NCBI GenBank assembly: GCA_002403905.1
Contig: DHIR01000243.1
Location: 1 to 44,464 of the forward strand
Direction: 5' to 3'
Length of the DNA: 44,464 bases
From: Mucilaginibacter sp. UBA4741
GTDB taxonomy: Bacteria; Bacteroidota; Bacteroidia; Sphingobacteriales; Sphingobacteriaceae
Positions 35,808 to 44,464 of the stretch are shown here, piece after piece; position 1 is the stretch's first letter, and every line of letters starts with the position of its first letter. The translations under genes and the position numbers were made by a program. A model generated the notes under the pieces. That model worked only from the letters and a program-made list of their open reading frames with translations, ran no database searches and was not told where the DNA came from.

Positions 35808-38800
35808 ATGCGCGTCAAATTACATTCTCTTGTTGCGGTTACAATAATTTTCATGTGCATAAATGCTTTTGGCCAAAGCAATCAGTACAGATTTTCACAA
35901 CTTGATATAAGTAACGGCCTGTCACATAATCAGGTTAATTGCATATTCAAAAATTCTGAAGGCTTTATGTGGTTTGGTACCGCATCGGGGCTAAACAGGT
36001 TTGATGGTTATGCCTTTAAGATATTTAAACATGACAGTAACAATAAAAACTCTATCTCCGACGATTTTATAGTTGATATTTTTGAAGGGCCTGACAAAAA
36101 ATTATGGATATCAACGCGCTATGGCTATTGTTTTTATGATCCTGATAAAGAGCAGTTTAATAGTGATATGTCATTATTGCTTCGGTCTTTAAAACTCCCT
36201 GCCCAGAATCCTGCCAAGATAGTGCGGACTAGCGCTACGGACTTTTGGTTTTTATACCCCGATTCAGGTGTTTACAGATACAATGCCTCAACCAAACAGA
36301 CGAAACGCTATTATAATAGCATTAATTCCAATCCGGCGTTATATTCAAGCTCCCTGGCAAATATAACGCTAGATGACAAAGGCAATATTTGGATAATTTA
36401 CAGAGACGGCACAGTTGAGAGGTTTGATCTTAAATTTAATAAGATCAACTACCGCACACCTATCTTTAAAGGGTTGATGAATAATAAGGGCAGCAAATAT
36501 TGCTTAACCGTCGATCGGGATAATGATTTGTGGTTTTACGCCCCGGATGTCGATATGGGGGTGTTTTATTATAAACCTTCAACTGGAACTTTCCGTCATA
36601 TTGATAAGGAATCAGGCGGTGTAAGGTTAAAAGTGAATCTCGTCACCAATGTCGTTCAGGCCGACGATGGCCGCATATGGATTTCCACCGACCACGGGGG
36701 AATTAATGTGTTGGATAAAAAGAAATTTGAAATTACTTATCTGCTAAACCGCGAAGACGATCCCAAATCATTAAGGCAGAATACCGCATCGCTCTATAAG
36801 GACAACTATGGTATTATGTGGGCTGGGACCTTTAAAAAGGGGATAAGTTACTACCATAAGAATATTATCAGGTTCCCGCTTTATAGGCATTTTGAATCAG
36901 ATGCCGGTAGTTTACCTTTTAATGACGTTGATAAATTTGCCGAAGATAAGCTGGGAAATTTATGGATTGGCACCAACGGGGGCGGCCTTATCTATTTTAA
37001 CCGCAAAACCGGCAAGTACACACAGTATAAACATGATCCGGCAAATCCCAATAGCCTGAGTAACGACATTATTGTTAGTTTATGTATTGATCATGATCAA
37101 AAGTTATGGATAGGTACCTATTTTGGCGGGTTAGAGTGCTTTGACGGGAAGAACTTTACCCACTACATGCACGACGATAAATTAACCGGCAGTATTGCTG
37201 ATGACAGGATATGGAGTATTCTGGAAGATTCCTCGCACCGTTTATGGATAGGAACATTTGCAGGCGGTCTTCAAATTTTTGACCGCTCAAAAAAAATATT
37301 TTATCACCCTTTTAAACAAACCGATATCAGGTGCTCAATGGTAACCTCTATTTTTGAGGACAAGCAGGGCAATATATGGATAGGGGGATTTTTGGGAGTA
37401 GATGTTATACTAAAAAACAGCGGCCGGGTAATACATTACATCTCCCACGGAGACAGTGATAATACTTTAGTCGACAATACCGTAAACAGTATTAACCAAG
37501 ATAGCCGCGGTTTAATGTGGATAGCGACAGCGGGCGGAATGAGCGTTCTGGATCCTAAAACAGATGTTTTTACTTCACTCACGAAGAAAAACGGGCTTCC
37601 GGCCAATACAATATCGAACACAGAAGAGGACAGCAATGGAGCGCTGTGGCTGAGCACATCAAATGGGTTAAGTCGGGTTACCTTCACACCAAAAAGCAAT
37701 GGTTTTAATTTTCATTTCGAAAATTTTGACGAAATGGACGGTTTACAGGGGCGTGAGTTTAATATACATTCTGCATTGAAGACGGAAAACGGCGAGCTGA
37801 TATTCGGTGGTGGCGATGGATTCAATATTTTTGATCCGGCGAGTATAGAGCCTGTTAAAAATAAACTTCAATTGGTTTTTACAGATTTTCAGTTGTTCAA
37901 CAAAAGTGTAGCAGCCAATGAAGTTATTAATGGCCATGTGGTACTTTCAAAAGCCATATCTATAACAAAGGCCCTAACGCTTGATCACGATGAAAACGTC
38001 TTCTCTATCGAATTCGCCGCTCTTGATTTTTTTAATCCTAGTAAGGTTAACCATCAGTATATGCTGGAGGGTTTCGACCAGAAATGGGTAAATGCAGATA
38101 ACAGAACGCGAAAAGCCACCTACACTAATCTTGACCAGGGCGATTATGTTTTTAAGGTAAGGGCCTCTAATTCTGAAGGTGTGTGGAGCCCGGATTATAT
38201 TTCGTTAAAAATCACAATATTGCCCCCATTTTGGGAATCGACTTTGGCTTACATGGTTTACGTAACGCTGTTTCTTGCAATCCTTTTATTCATAAGACAA
38301 AGGGGGATCCAAAAAATAAGGAGACAATTTGCCGAAGAAAAAGAAAAAGAAGAAGCCAAACTGTTAATTGAACAGGAGCGCAAGGAGGTTAAGCGGATGC
38401 AAGAGCTCGACCAACTTAAAATTAAATTTTTGACGAATGTGAGCCATGAGTTTAGAACGCCACTGTCATTGATTATGGCGCCGGTTGACAAAATGCTTAC
38501 CCGTGCTGATCAGGAGCAGAAACAGCAGCTTAATATGATAGGGAAAAATGCCAGGCGATTGTTAAATCTGGTTAACCAATTGCTTGATTTCCGTAAGATG
38601 GAAGTTCATGAGCTAAAGCTGCATAGGAAGCCGGGAGATATTGTGAAGTTTATCGGGGAAATAAGCTTGTCGTTTACAGATATTGCAGAAGAAAAGCAGA
38701 TTGATTTCATATTCGACACCACTGCTGAGTCCTTGTTTACCAGTTTTGACCATGATAAGATAGAACGGATTTTATTTAACCTGATATCGAATGCATTTAA

Positions 38801-40004
38801 ATTTACTCAAGCGGGAGGCCATGTTAGCGTGTTACTCAATGTGGCGGAAAGCGACAAGATTAACAATGCTGTTTTACTTGAAATTAAAGTGATTGATACA
38901 GGGATTGGCATTCCATTTGAAAAACAGGATAAAATTTTCGAAAGATTTTTTCAGCATGATGTTCCCGCGTCAATGATTAACCAGGGGAGCGGCATTGGCC
39001 TTGCCATTACTCGTGAGTTTGTGAAGATACATGGGGGGGAAATAACAATTGAAAGCGAGCTTGATCATGGCAGTTGCTTTATTATTAAACTGCCGCTTAT
39101 TATTTATGCCGGCGCAGAAAAGGATTTACCAATCGACGATGCAGTTGGTAGTGAAATTCGGAGCGATATCGGCCATAATGAAAGTAAGACTTCATCCAAA
39201 CAACAGCACACAAGTAAAAAGTCGGTGGTTCTTTTAGTTGAAGATAACGAAGATTTCCGATTTTATCTAAAGGACAATTTAAAGGACATATTTTTTTTAA
39301 TAGAAGCCTCAAACGGGAGAGAAGGTTGGCAAAAGGCGCTTTCGCAACATCCGGATATTATCGTAAGCGATATTAGTATGCCTGAAATGACAGGTATTGA
39401 GCTTTGCAAAAAACTAAAAGGTGATAAACGTACGTCGCATATTCCCGTTGTTCTGTTAACCGCTTTGACAGGTGAGGCCGAACAATTAAAAGGTTTGGAA
39501 ATTGGAGCCAATGATTATATGACAAAACCTTTCAATTTCGAAATACTTCTCTCAAAAATCAAGAATATCCTCATTCTTCGGGATACCTATAAACGGACTT
39601 ATAAAAAGCAAATGGATGTACAATTGCAGGAGACGCCTTTACAAAATGAGGATGAGAAACTGTTAAGGAGTATAGTTGAATATATAGAACTCAATATGTT
39701 AAACGAGAATCTATCCGTCGAAGAATTAAGCCGACAAATGAACATGAGCCGAGGGTCGCTCTATAATAAAGTGTTGATGCTTACAGGTAAATCTCCTGTT
39801 GAATTTATCCGTTCCATAAGACTAAAAAAAGCGGTCTATTTACTTCAGAATAGCCAGCTGACTATAAGTCAGATATGCTACGAAGTCGGTTTTAACACAC
39901 CCAAATATTTTACAAAAATTTTCAAGGATGAGTATAATATCCTTCCGTCAGCGTATACCAATTCCATTCGCCAAAAGAAAAATTTGACCGAGAGTAAAGA
40001 ATAA
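35808..40004 (+). CDS. hybrid two-component system sensor/regulator (HTCS)
   Basis: A 1398-residue one-protein signalling system. Order: signal peptide 1-23 (ending FGQ), periplasmic two-component propeller repeats ~30-720 (many LWIGT, IWIST and MWIAT motifs), Y_Y_Y domain ~745-805, one membrane helix ~812-832, HisKA with His880 (NVSHEFRTPLS), HATPase ~978-1094 (NAFKFT, DTGIGIP, GSGIGLAIT), receiver ~1138-1250 with Asp1188 (IIVSDISMP) and an AraC-type HTH ~1295-1388. Such proteins sense an oligosaccharide and switch on polysaccharide genes. I chose ATG 35808 because a start 22 codons earlier would be a TTG and would bury the signal peptide. Likely targets are the flanking GH31, GH51 and GH43 genes. 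Confidence 0.93.
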   Translation: MRVKLHSLVAVTIIFMCINAFGQSNQYRFSQLDISNGLSHNQVNCIFKNSEGFMWFGTASGLNRFDGYAFKIFKHDSNNKNSISDDFIVDIFEGPDKKLWISTRYGYCFYDPDKEQFNSDMSLLLRSLKLPAQNPAKIVRTSATDFWFLYPDSGVYRYNASTKQTKRYYNSINSNPALYSSSLANITLDDKGNIWIIYRDGTVERFDLKFNKINYRTPIFKGLMNNKGSKYCLTVDRDNDLWFYAPDVDMGVFYYKPSTGTFRHIDKESGGVRLKVNLVTNVVQADDGRIWISTDHGGINVLDKKKFEITYLLNREDDPKSLRQNTASLYKDNYGIMWAGTFKKGISYYHKNIIRFPLYRHFESDAGSLPFNDVDKFAEDKLGNLWIGTNGGGLIYFNRKTGKYTQYKHDPANPNSLSNDIIVSLCIDHDQKLWIGTYFGGLECFDGKNFTHYMHDDKLTGSIADDRIWSILEDSSHRLWIGTFAGGLQIFDRSKKIFYHPFKQTDIRCSMVTSIFEDKQGNIWIGGFLGVDVILKNSGRVIHYISHGDSDNTLVDNTVNSINQDSRGLMWIATAGGMSVLDPKTDVFTSLTKKNGLPANTISNTEEDSNGALWLSTSNGLSRVTFTPKSNGFNFHFENFDEMDGLQGREFNIHSALKTENGELIFGGGDGFNIFDPASIEPVKNKLQLVFTDFQLFNKSVAANEVINGHVVLSKAISITKALTLDHDENVFSIEFAALDFFNPSKVNHQYMLEGFDQKWVNADNRTRKATYTNLDQGDYVFKVRASNSEGVWSPDYISLKITILPPFWESTLAYMVYVTLFLAILLFIRQRGIQKIRRQFAEEKEKEEAKLLIEQERKEVKRMQELDQLKIKFLTNVSHEFRTPLSLIMAPVDKMLTRADQEQKQQLNMIGKNARRLLNLVNQLLDFRKMEVHELKLHRKPGDIVKFIGEISLSFTDIAEEKQIDFIFDTTAESLFTSFDHDKIERILFNLISNAFKFTQAGGHVSVLLNVAESDKINNAVLLEIKVIDTGIGIPFEKQDKIFERFFQHDVPASMINQGSGIGLAITREFVKIHGGEITIESELDHGSCFIIKLPLIIYAGAEKDLPIDDAVGSEIRSDIGHNESKTSSKQQHTSKKSVVLLVEDNEDFRFYLKDNLKDIFFLIEASNGREGWQKALSQHPDIIVSDISMPEMTGIELCKKLKGDKRTSHIPVVLLTALTGEAEQLKGLEIGANDYMTKPFNFEILLSKIKNILILRDTYKRTYKKQMDVQLQETPLQNEDEKLLRSIVEYIELNMLNENLSVEELSRQMNMSRGSLYNKVLMLTGKSPVEFIRSIRLKKAVYLLQNSQLTISQICYEVGFNTPKYFTKIFKDEYNILPSAYTNSIRQKKNLTESKE

Positions 40005-40544
40005 CAACTTAAATATTTTCTCGTTTGGCCCCTACTCTCGCAAATCGGTTATTCGGTGTTGTTTGTTATAATCCTGAAGAAATATACAAATAGCAGCCTT
40101 TCACGTGGAAATCCAAAAAAACGCAGGTAGCCAATAAAATAGCACAGTTTGTTGTTTGCCTATTTGCAAACATCTAATTTAAAGTAAGTTGAATTTATTT
40201 GAACATTTGGTCTATATTTTTGCTCAACTCTGCCACCTTCGCCTTTGTAAGTTATTATAGTTTAGGCCTTCGGTATGTTGCTTCAATGCAGTGTGTTTAA
40301 TTGTGCTGCTTTTGAACAATGTTCCACCAATTATCGATAAAACCAACAAATAGCTTTTTTGAATTAGTAGGCAGGTGTATAGCCGTACTTGAAGTTTTTT
40401 ACTGATTGTTCGGATAGCCACATGTGAAGAAACTAACATTAAAATAGTTTGAAAGGGCTGTTTTTAGGGTTTTTATGCAAAAAAAACAGAATAAAGATCT
40501 GAGCCATATATGGAGGATGATTTTATGTAACGAGTAAAAGCAAA
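40005..40544. other. gene-free leader or decayed region with one HTCS-like element
   Basis: 540 bases with no convincing gene on either strand. It holds an inverted repeat GTTTGC, six bases, GCAAAC (40154-40171) and a TTTGGTC element (40206-40212) like those upstream of GH31. Otherwise it is AT-rich with no recognised protein remnants. Confidence 0.45.
40204..40221 (+). promoter_or_regulatory. TTTGGTC element, candidate HTCS site
   Basis: CATTTGGTCTATATTTTT matches the two strong repeats upstream of GH31 at most positions. It is a single copy here, 324 bases before the next open frame. Confidence 0.35.
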
Positions 40545-40859
40545 ATGAAAATTAAGTATTCTTTTAAAATATTAGTATCTCTTATAACGCTTGCGTCTTT
40601 GTCTTCATTCAAAATGGCGGATAATAATACAGCCTCAGAGCCGATTATTAACTGGTCGTTCATTCCTTTTGCAGGTAAAGGAACTCCATCACAGGATTTA
40701 TATCTTATCTGGAGCGCTGAGCGGGCGTGCTCGTGTGGACAGAATAATTTATTAAGAACTAACAACCCAAATGAAAAAAATAGCCAGCGTGCTGGCTGTT
40801 TTACAATTCGTTTTTTTTGCGAATGTAAATGGACAAAGAACGATCAATGTAGATTTTAA
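40545..40859 (+). CDS. hypothetical exported protein, probably degraded
   Basis: A 104-codon frame starting with a credible signal peptide (KIKYSFKILVSLITLASLSSF) followed by SEPIINWSFIPFAGKGTPSQ. From about residue 60 the frame becomes rich in Cys, Arg and Asn and overlaps the start of a second signal-peptide frame at 40771, so that part is probably not native. In the +1 frame the sequence reads LSGRARVDRIIY and stops at about 40757, just before that second start. A one-base change near 40710 may have altered the end. I do not recognise the family. It lies in a region with other remnants. Confidence 0.35.
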   Translation: MKIKYSFKILVSLITLASLSSFKMADNNTASEPIINWSFIPFAGKGTPSQDLYLIWSAERACSCGQNNLLRTNNPNEKNSQRAGCFTIRFFCECKWTKNDQCRF

Positions 40860-40929
40860 CTAAAGCTCGGGTAAACTTAATGCCATGTAAGATGTGGCTG
40901 AGTAGGTAATTTATGTTGTTGATTTCAAT
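40771..40929 (+). pseudogene. remnant of a secreted glycosidase, GH39-like N-terminus
   Basis: ATG at 40771 opens a signal peptide (KKIASVLAVLQFVFFANVNGQ) followed by RTINVDFN and a TAA stop. Read through, the frame goes on as SSGKLNAM, another stop, DVAE and a third stop. INVDFN-(K)SSGKLN-M resembles the first strand of GH39 beta-xylosidases (INVDFNKxxGxLNxMF), where the first stop would replace Lys. Nothing more of the enzyme is seen before the GH51 gene, so most of it is deleted. The family call rests on about fifteen residues. End point is approximate. Confidence 0.4.
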
Positions 40930-41044
40930 AGTCTACAAACAATATTAAAAAAAAGTCTGACAATGTTTGAGCACATTCCAAATAATGGAAATGACCCGTT
41001 GGTCTTGTAAAATAAATATAAAAAAACAATTAATAATATAAACT

Positions 41045-43165
41045 TTGATGATGAAAAAGTTATTACCCATTTCAGGTTTGTGCCTGTTCCTGTTCACTGC
41101 AACAAGCTTGAAAGCACAAAACCCTAAGCTTACGCTTGATTTAACTAAACCCGGCGCAAACGTAAGTCCGCAGCTGTATGGTTTGATGACCGAAGAGATC
41201 AACCATTCGTACGATGGGGGGGTGTATGGCGAGCTGATCAAAAACAGGATATTTAAGGATAACCCAAATACGCCGGAAGCATGGAGCGTAATTAAGGAAG
41301 GTGGCGCGAAGGCCACAATTCAATTAGTTGCCGCAAACCCCGACTATGTACCGGCAGATCAGCGGCGCCATGCAATTAATGGCGCGTTAACCACTTGCAT
41401 AAGACTATTGGTGGATACCGGCGGTGGTAGGGCCGGTATTGCAAATGAAGGTTATTGGGGCATACCTGTTTTACCTAATACAACTTATAACGCCTCTTTT
41501 TATATTAAGGGCACGGAAAGCAAGCCATTGCCCACCGAGCCATGGGCTCCCAAGCCTACAGTTGCCGTTCCGGTAATTGCTGATAATACGGCCGGGCCTA
41601 TAACCGTAAGTATAGAAAGCAATGACGGCAAAACGCTATATGCTTCGGGAACTATTAATTTAGTAAAAAGCGCCTTTTGGAAAAAATATGAACTTAAATT
41701 AACAACAGGCGCAGATGTTAAACCAACATCTGCCGCCCGTTTTGTTATCTCAACAAACCGTACCGGGGTTTATTATTTTAACCTCGTCTCGTTATTCCCG
41801 CCAACTTATCATAACCGTCCGAATGGAAATCGGATAGATATAATGAAGTTATTGGCTGATATGAAACCCCGTTTTTTACGTTTCCCCGGCGGTAATTTCC
41901 TTGAAGGCCCAAAATTGAACGATGCATTTCCATGGAAGTCTACTTTGGGGCCGCTTGAGGGACGGCCAGGCCATACTGGCTCATGGGGCTACCGCCCTAC
42001 CGACGGAATGGGGTTACTTGAATTTTTAGAATGGTGCGAAGACCTGAAAATGGAACCGCTGCTTGCCGTTCATGCCGGCTATTCACTCGACGGCGACCAT
42101 GTGGACGCCGGCCCGCTTTTAAAGCCATATGTAGATGATGCGCTGGATGAAATTGAATATGTTACGGGCGACGCACACACCTACTGGGGCGCCAAGCGCG
42201 CGGCAGATGGGCACCCGGCGCCTTTTAAACTCAGCTATGTGGAGATTGGTAACGAAGATGGATTTGACGCGTCTGGCAGTTACGACGGACGTTTTGCCCA
42301 GTTTTATGATGGCATTAAAGCCAAATACCCTAACCTTCACTGTATTTCAACCATCGGCGGTAAAGACTGGCTTGGGACCAGGAGTAAATTAACCATCCGC
42401 AAGCCCCAAATTGTAGATGAACATTATTACCGCAATGCCTGGGAAATGGAAGAAGATGCGGCACATTATGATAACTACGACCGCAAAGGATATAAAGTGT
42501 TTGTAGGTGAATGGGCAACGCGTGAAGGCATACCAACTACCAATTTAAATTCTGCACTGGGCGATGCCGCCTGGATGACGGGTATGGAGCGAAATTCAGA
42601 CGTGGTGATCTTGTCGTGCTATGCGCCATTATTTGTAAATGTAAATAAAGCCACAGCAACTGCGCCAAAGGCCTGGCAATGGGACTCGGACCTGATAGGT
42701 TACGATGCTTTAAAAAGCTTTGGTTCACCATCGTATTATGTGCAGAAGATGTTCAATAGCTATATTGGTAATAAGGTGGTTCCTGTGGCAGGCGCCAATA
42801 TCCCTATCCAAACCAGGCCCGCCACCAAACAGGACAGCGCGGCGAAAAATATGCCTAAACCTATACCAGCCATGTTTTATGTAGCTACCCGGGACACCAA
42901 AACGGGAAAACTGTTTCTTAAAGTAGTAAATGCAACAGGAAAGCCGCAGCAGGTTGATATTGATTTAAAGGGGGCTGGCAAGGTTTCTCCCGAGGGTATT
43001 ATCGTGGTCATAAAAGGTGATAAACCCGAAGATACGAACACAATCAGCGATCCGGTAAAAATAGTTCCGGTTACCTCCAAAATAAAGGTGGCCGGCGCTA
43101 AATTTACAAGGACTTTCGATCCATATTCAGTAAGTGTGCTTCAAATAAATACATTAACTAAATAA
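41045..43165 (+). CDS. GH51 alpha-L-arabinofuranosidase
   Basis: A 706-residue secreted enzyme with signal peptide cut near LKAQ (residue 25). It starts with the GH51 strand GANVSPQLYGLMTEEINHSYDGGVYGELIKNR, carries a CBM4-like sandwich (~90-260), and has PRFLRFPGGNFLEG, acid/base Glu404 in YVEIGNED and nucleophile Glu489 in VFVGEWATREG, then a C-terminal beta domain. It removes arabinofuranose from arabinan and arabinoxylan. The gene for a second GH43 follows after 43 bases, probably in the same message. The long ATG ATG ATG start is ambiguous by one or two codons. Confidence 0.93.
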   Translation: MMMKKLLPISGLCLFLFTATSLKAQNPKLTLDLTKPGANVSPQLYGLMTEEINHSYDGGVYGELIKNRIFKDNPNTPEAWSVIKEGGAKATIQLVAANPDYVPADQRRHAINGALTTCIRLLVDTGGGRAGIANEGYWGIPVLPNTTYNASFYIKGTESKPLPTEPWAPKPTVAVPVIADNTAGPITVSIESNDGKTLYASGTINLVKSAFWKKYELKLTTGADVKPTSAARFVISTNRTGVYYFNLVSLFPPTYHNRPNGNRIDIMKLLADMKPRFLRFPGGNFLEGPKLNDAFPWKSTLGPLEGRPGHTGSWGYRPTDGMGLLEFLEWCEDLKMEPLLAVHAGYSLDGDHVDAGPLLKPYVDDALDEIEYVTGDAHTYWGAKRAADGHPAPFKLSYVEIGNEDGFDASGSYDGRFAQFYDGIKAKYPNLHCISTIGGKDWLGTRSKLTIRKPQIVDEHYYRNAWEMEEDAAHYDNYDRKGYKVFVGEWATREGIPTTNLNSALGDAAWMTGMERNSDVVILSCYAPLFVNVNKATATAPKAWQWDSDLIGYDALKSFGSPSYYVQKMFNSYIGNKVVPVAGANIPIQTRPATKQDSAAKNMPKPIPAMFYVATRDTKTGKLFLKVVNATGKPQQVDIDLKGAGKVSPEGIIVVIKGDKPEDTNTISDPVKIVPVTSKIKVAGAKFTRTFDPYSVSVLQINTLTK

Positions 43166-43208
43166 TTAAAACCAGGTAAGAATACCAGGCAAAAAAACAA
43201 TTGTGAAT

Positions 43209-44464
43209 ATGAGAAATGCGTTTTACAGGTTATGGATGACGGCTTTAATTATCACGCTTATAGTGCCGTGTTTATACGCACAAAAAGCCACTAATCCTAT
43301 TATTTATGCAGATGTACCGGACATATCAATAGTACGCGTAGGCAATAGCTATTACATGAGCAGCACAACGATGCACATGAGTCCCGGTGTACCGATTATG
43401 AAGTCGAACGACCTGGTGAACTGGAAGCTGGTGAATTATGCGTATGATACTTTAGCAAATGTTGATGCATTAAATCTCACAAATGGCAAAAACGCATATG
43501 GGGCGGGTTCGTGGGCAAGTTCTATTCGTTTTCATAATGGCACCTATTATGTAAGCACATTTGCGCAAACCACGGGCAAAACTTATATCTATTCTACCAG
43601 GGATATCGAAAAAGGCCCGTGGAGAGCAAGATCATTTGCCCCCGACCTGGGTGATCACTCCTTGTTTTTTGATGATGACGGGAAGGTTTATATGATTTGC
43701 GGGAGCGGAAATTTAAGGTTAGTTGAATTAAAGGACGATCTTTCGGGTATAAAACTCGGCGGAACGGACAAAATTATCATTGAAAAGGCAAGCGTTCCTT
43801 CGGGCGCCACTGGCCTCGGTCCGGAGGGTTCTCAGCTGTTTAAGATAAACGGCAAATATTATCTTTTCAATATTACGTGGCCACCGGGCAGCGTACGCAC
43901 TGTTATCATACACCGGGCAGATAAAATCACCGGTCCGTATGAAGGACGAATTGGCCTTCAGGATTTAGGTGTGGCCCAAGGCGGATTGGTCGAAGCACCA
44001 AATGGGACCTGGTATTCTTATTTGTTCCGTGATTATGGCTCGGTGGGCCGTATTCCCTATTTGGTCCCTGTAAAGTGGGTAGATGGATGGCCCGTTTTGG
44101 GTATCAATGGCAAAGTGACCGATACACTCGATTTGCCGGCCGGTAAAGGTTTGATCCCTGGCATCGTCGCTTCAGACGAGTTTACCCGTAAAAAAGGCGA
44201 TCGTGCATTACCACTGGTTTGGCAATGGAACCATAACCCGGATAATAGTTTGTGGTCTGTTACAGAGCGGAAAGGGTATTTACGACTCACCACCGGCAGG
44301 ATTGATACCGATTTCGTGATGGCACGAAATTCATTAACACAACGCACTATCGGCCCGGTATGCTCCGGGTCAGTTTCGCTCGACATTTCTAACATGAAAG
44401 ATGGTGATTTTGCGGGTTTGGGGCTTTTACAAAAAAATTACGGATTGGCTGGCGTCAAAATAAG
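43209..44464 (+). CDS. GH43 beta-xylosidase/arabinofuranosidase (partial, runs off the end)
   Basis: An open frame from ATG 43209 to the window edge, 418 codons. Signal peptide ends near LYAQ. It matches the GH43 at 18352-19926 almost throughout: YADVPDIS (base), GDHSLFFDDDGK, GPEGSQLFK (acid Glu), DEFTRKKGD at the start of the beta-sandwich, and NSLTQRTIGPVCS. About three quarters of residues agree by eye, with one residue deleted near the acid. It follows GH51 by 43 bases. Likely released pentose: arabinose or xylose. The last ~100 residues are outside the window. Confidence 0.88.
   Translation, partial: MRNAFYRLWMTALIITLIVPCLYAQKATNPIIYADVPDISIVRVGNSYYMSSTTMHMSPGVPIMKSNDLVNWKLVNYAYDTLANVDALNLTNGKNAYGAGSWASSIRFHNGTYYVSTFAQTTGKTYIYSTRDIEKGPWRARSFAPDLGDHSLFFDDDGKVYMICGSGNLRLVELKDDLSGIKLGGTDKIIIEKASVPSGATGLGPEGSQLFKINGKYYLFNITWPPGSVRTVIIHRADKITGPYEGRIGLQDLGVAQGGLVEAPNGTWYSYLFRDYGSVGRIPYLVPVKWVDGWPVLGINGKVTDTLDLPAGKGLIPGIVASDEFTRKKGDRALPLVWQWNHNPDNSLWSVTERKGYLRLTTGRIDTDFVMARNSLTQRTIGPVCSGSVSLDISNMKDGDFAGLGLLQKNYGLAGVKI

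Overview
The window is chromosomal DNA from a member of the Bacteroidota, most likely a soil or plant-associated Sphingobacteriaceae such as Mucilaginibacter. Evidence: SusD/RagB and SusC remains, a hybrid two-component system (HTCS), lipoproteins with CKK after the lipobox, a Nudix-type sugar regulator, many secreted glycoside hydrolases, and AT-rich leaders without clear Shine-Dalgarno sites. The genus is an inference from protein style; no rRNA or tRNA gene was seen.

Region 1 (1-4850) is a worn accessory segment. It holds the start of a DUF4382-type lipoprotein, a MauE/DoxX-like membrane gene broken by one missing base, a small secreted two-cysteine peptide, a TlpA-like thioredoxin protein, a SusD lipoprotein, and only the last ~90 codons of its SusC partner, next to two strong hairpins that look like a deletion scar.

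Region 2 (4851-12048) is an L-fucose locus: an AraC regulator divergent from a GH29 alpha-L-fucosidase (frameshifted by one base), then a FucP-type permease, an aldo/keto reductase, a RhaM-type mutarotase, a zinc dehydrogenase and a HAD-family protein. The later steps of fucose breakdown are not in the window.

Region 3 (12078-27059, minus strand) looks like one ten-gene, ~15 kb operon for arabinoxylan and arabinose. Its order is a fused ribulokinase/ribulose-5-phosphate 4-epimerase, GH27, L-arabinose isomerase, a sodium/sugar symporter, GH43, GH10, GH43-CBM6, GH8, CE1 and CE6. Esterases and GH43 enzymes strip side groups, GH10 cuts the xylan chain, GH8 and GH43 trim oligosaccharides, the symporter imports pentose, and AraA plus the AraB-AraD fusion convert L-arabinose to D-xylulose 5-phosphate. 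A divergent Nudix-HTH regulator (27160-27867) resembles the Bacteroides AraR. Three matching 17-bp imperfect palindromes sit in front of the operon and between the regulator and galM.

Region 4 (28081-44464, plus strand) has an aldose 1-epimerase, a tandem-domain GH43, a tagaturonate reductase, a GH31 alpha-xylosidase, a 1398-residue HTCS, a decayed 1-kb stretch with signal-peptide remnants (one GH39-like), a GH51 arabinofuranosidase and a truncated GH43 that is a close paralogue of the GH43 at 18352-19926. A repeated TTTGGTC element upstream of GH31 and in the decayed stretch is a candidate HTCS target.

The clearest unusual items are the AraB-AraD fusion with its predicted AraR regulon, the two single-T-loss frameshifts, and the orphaned SusD with a scarred SusC end.
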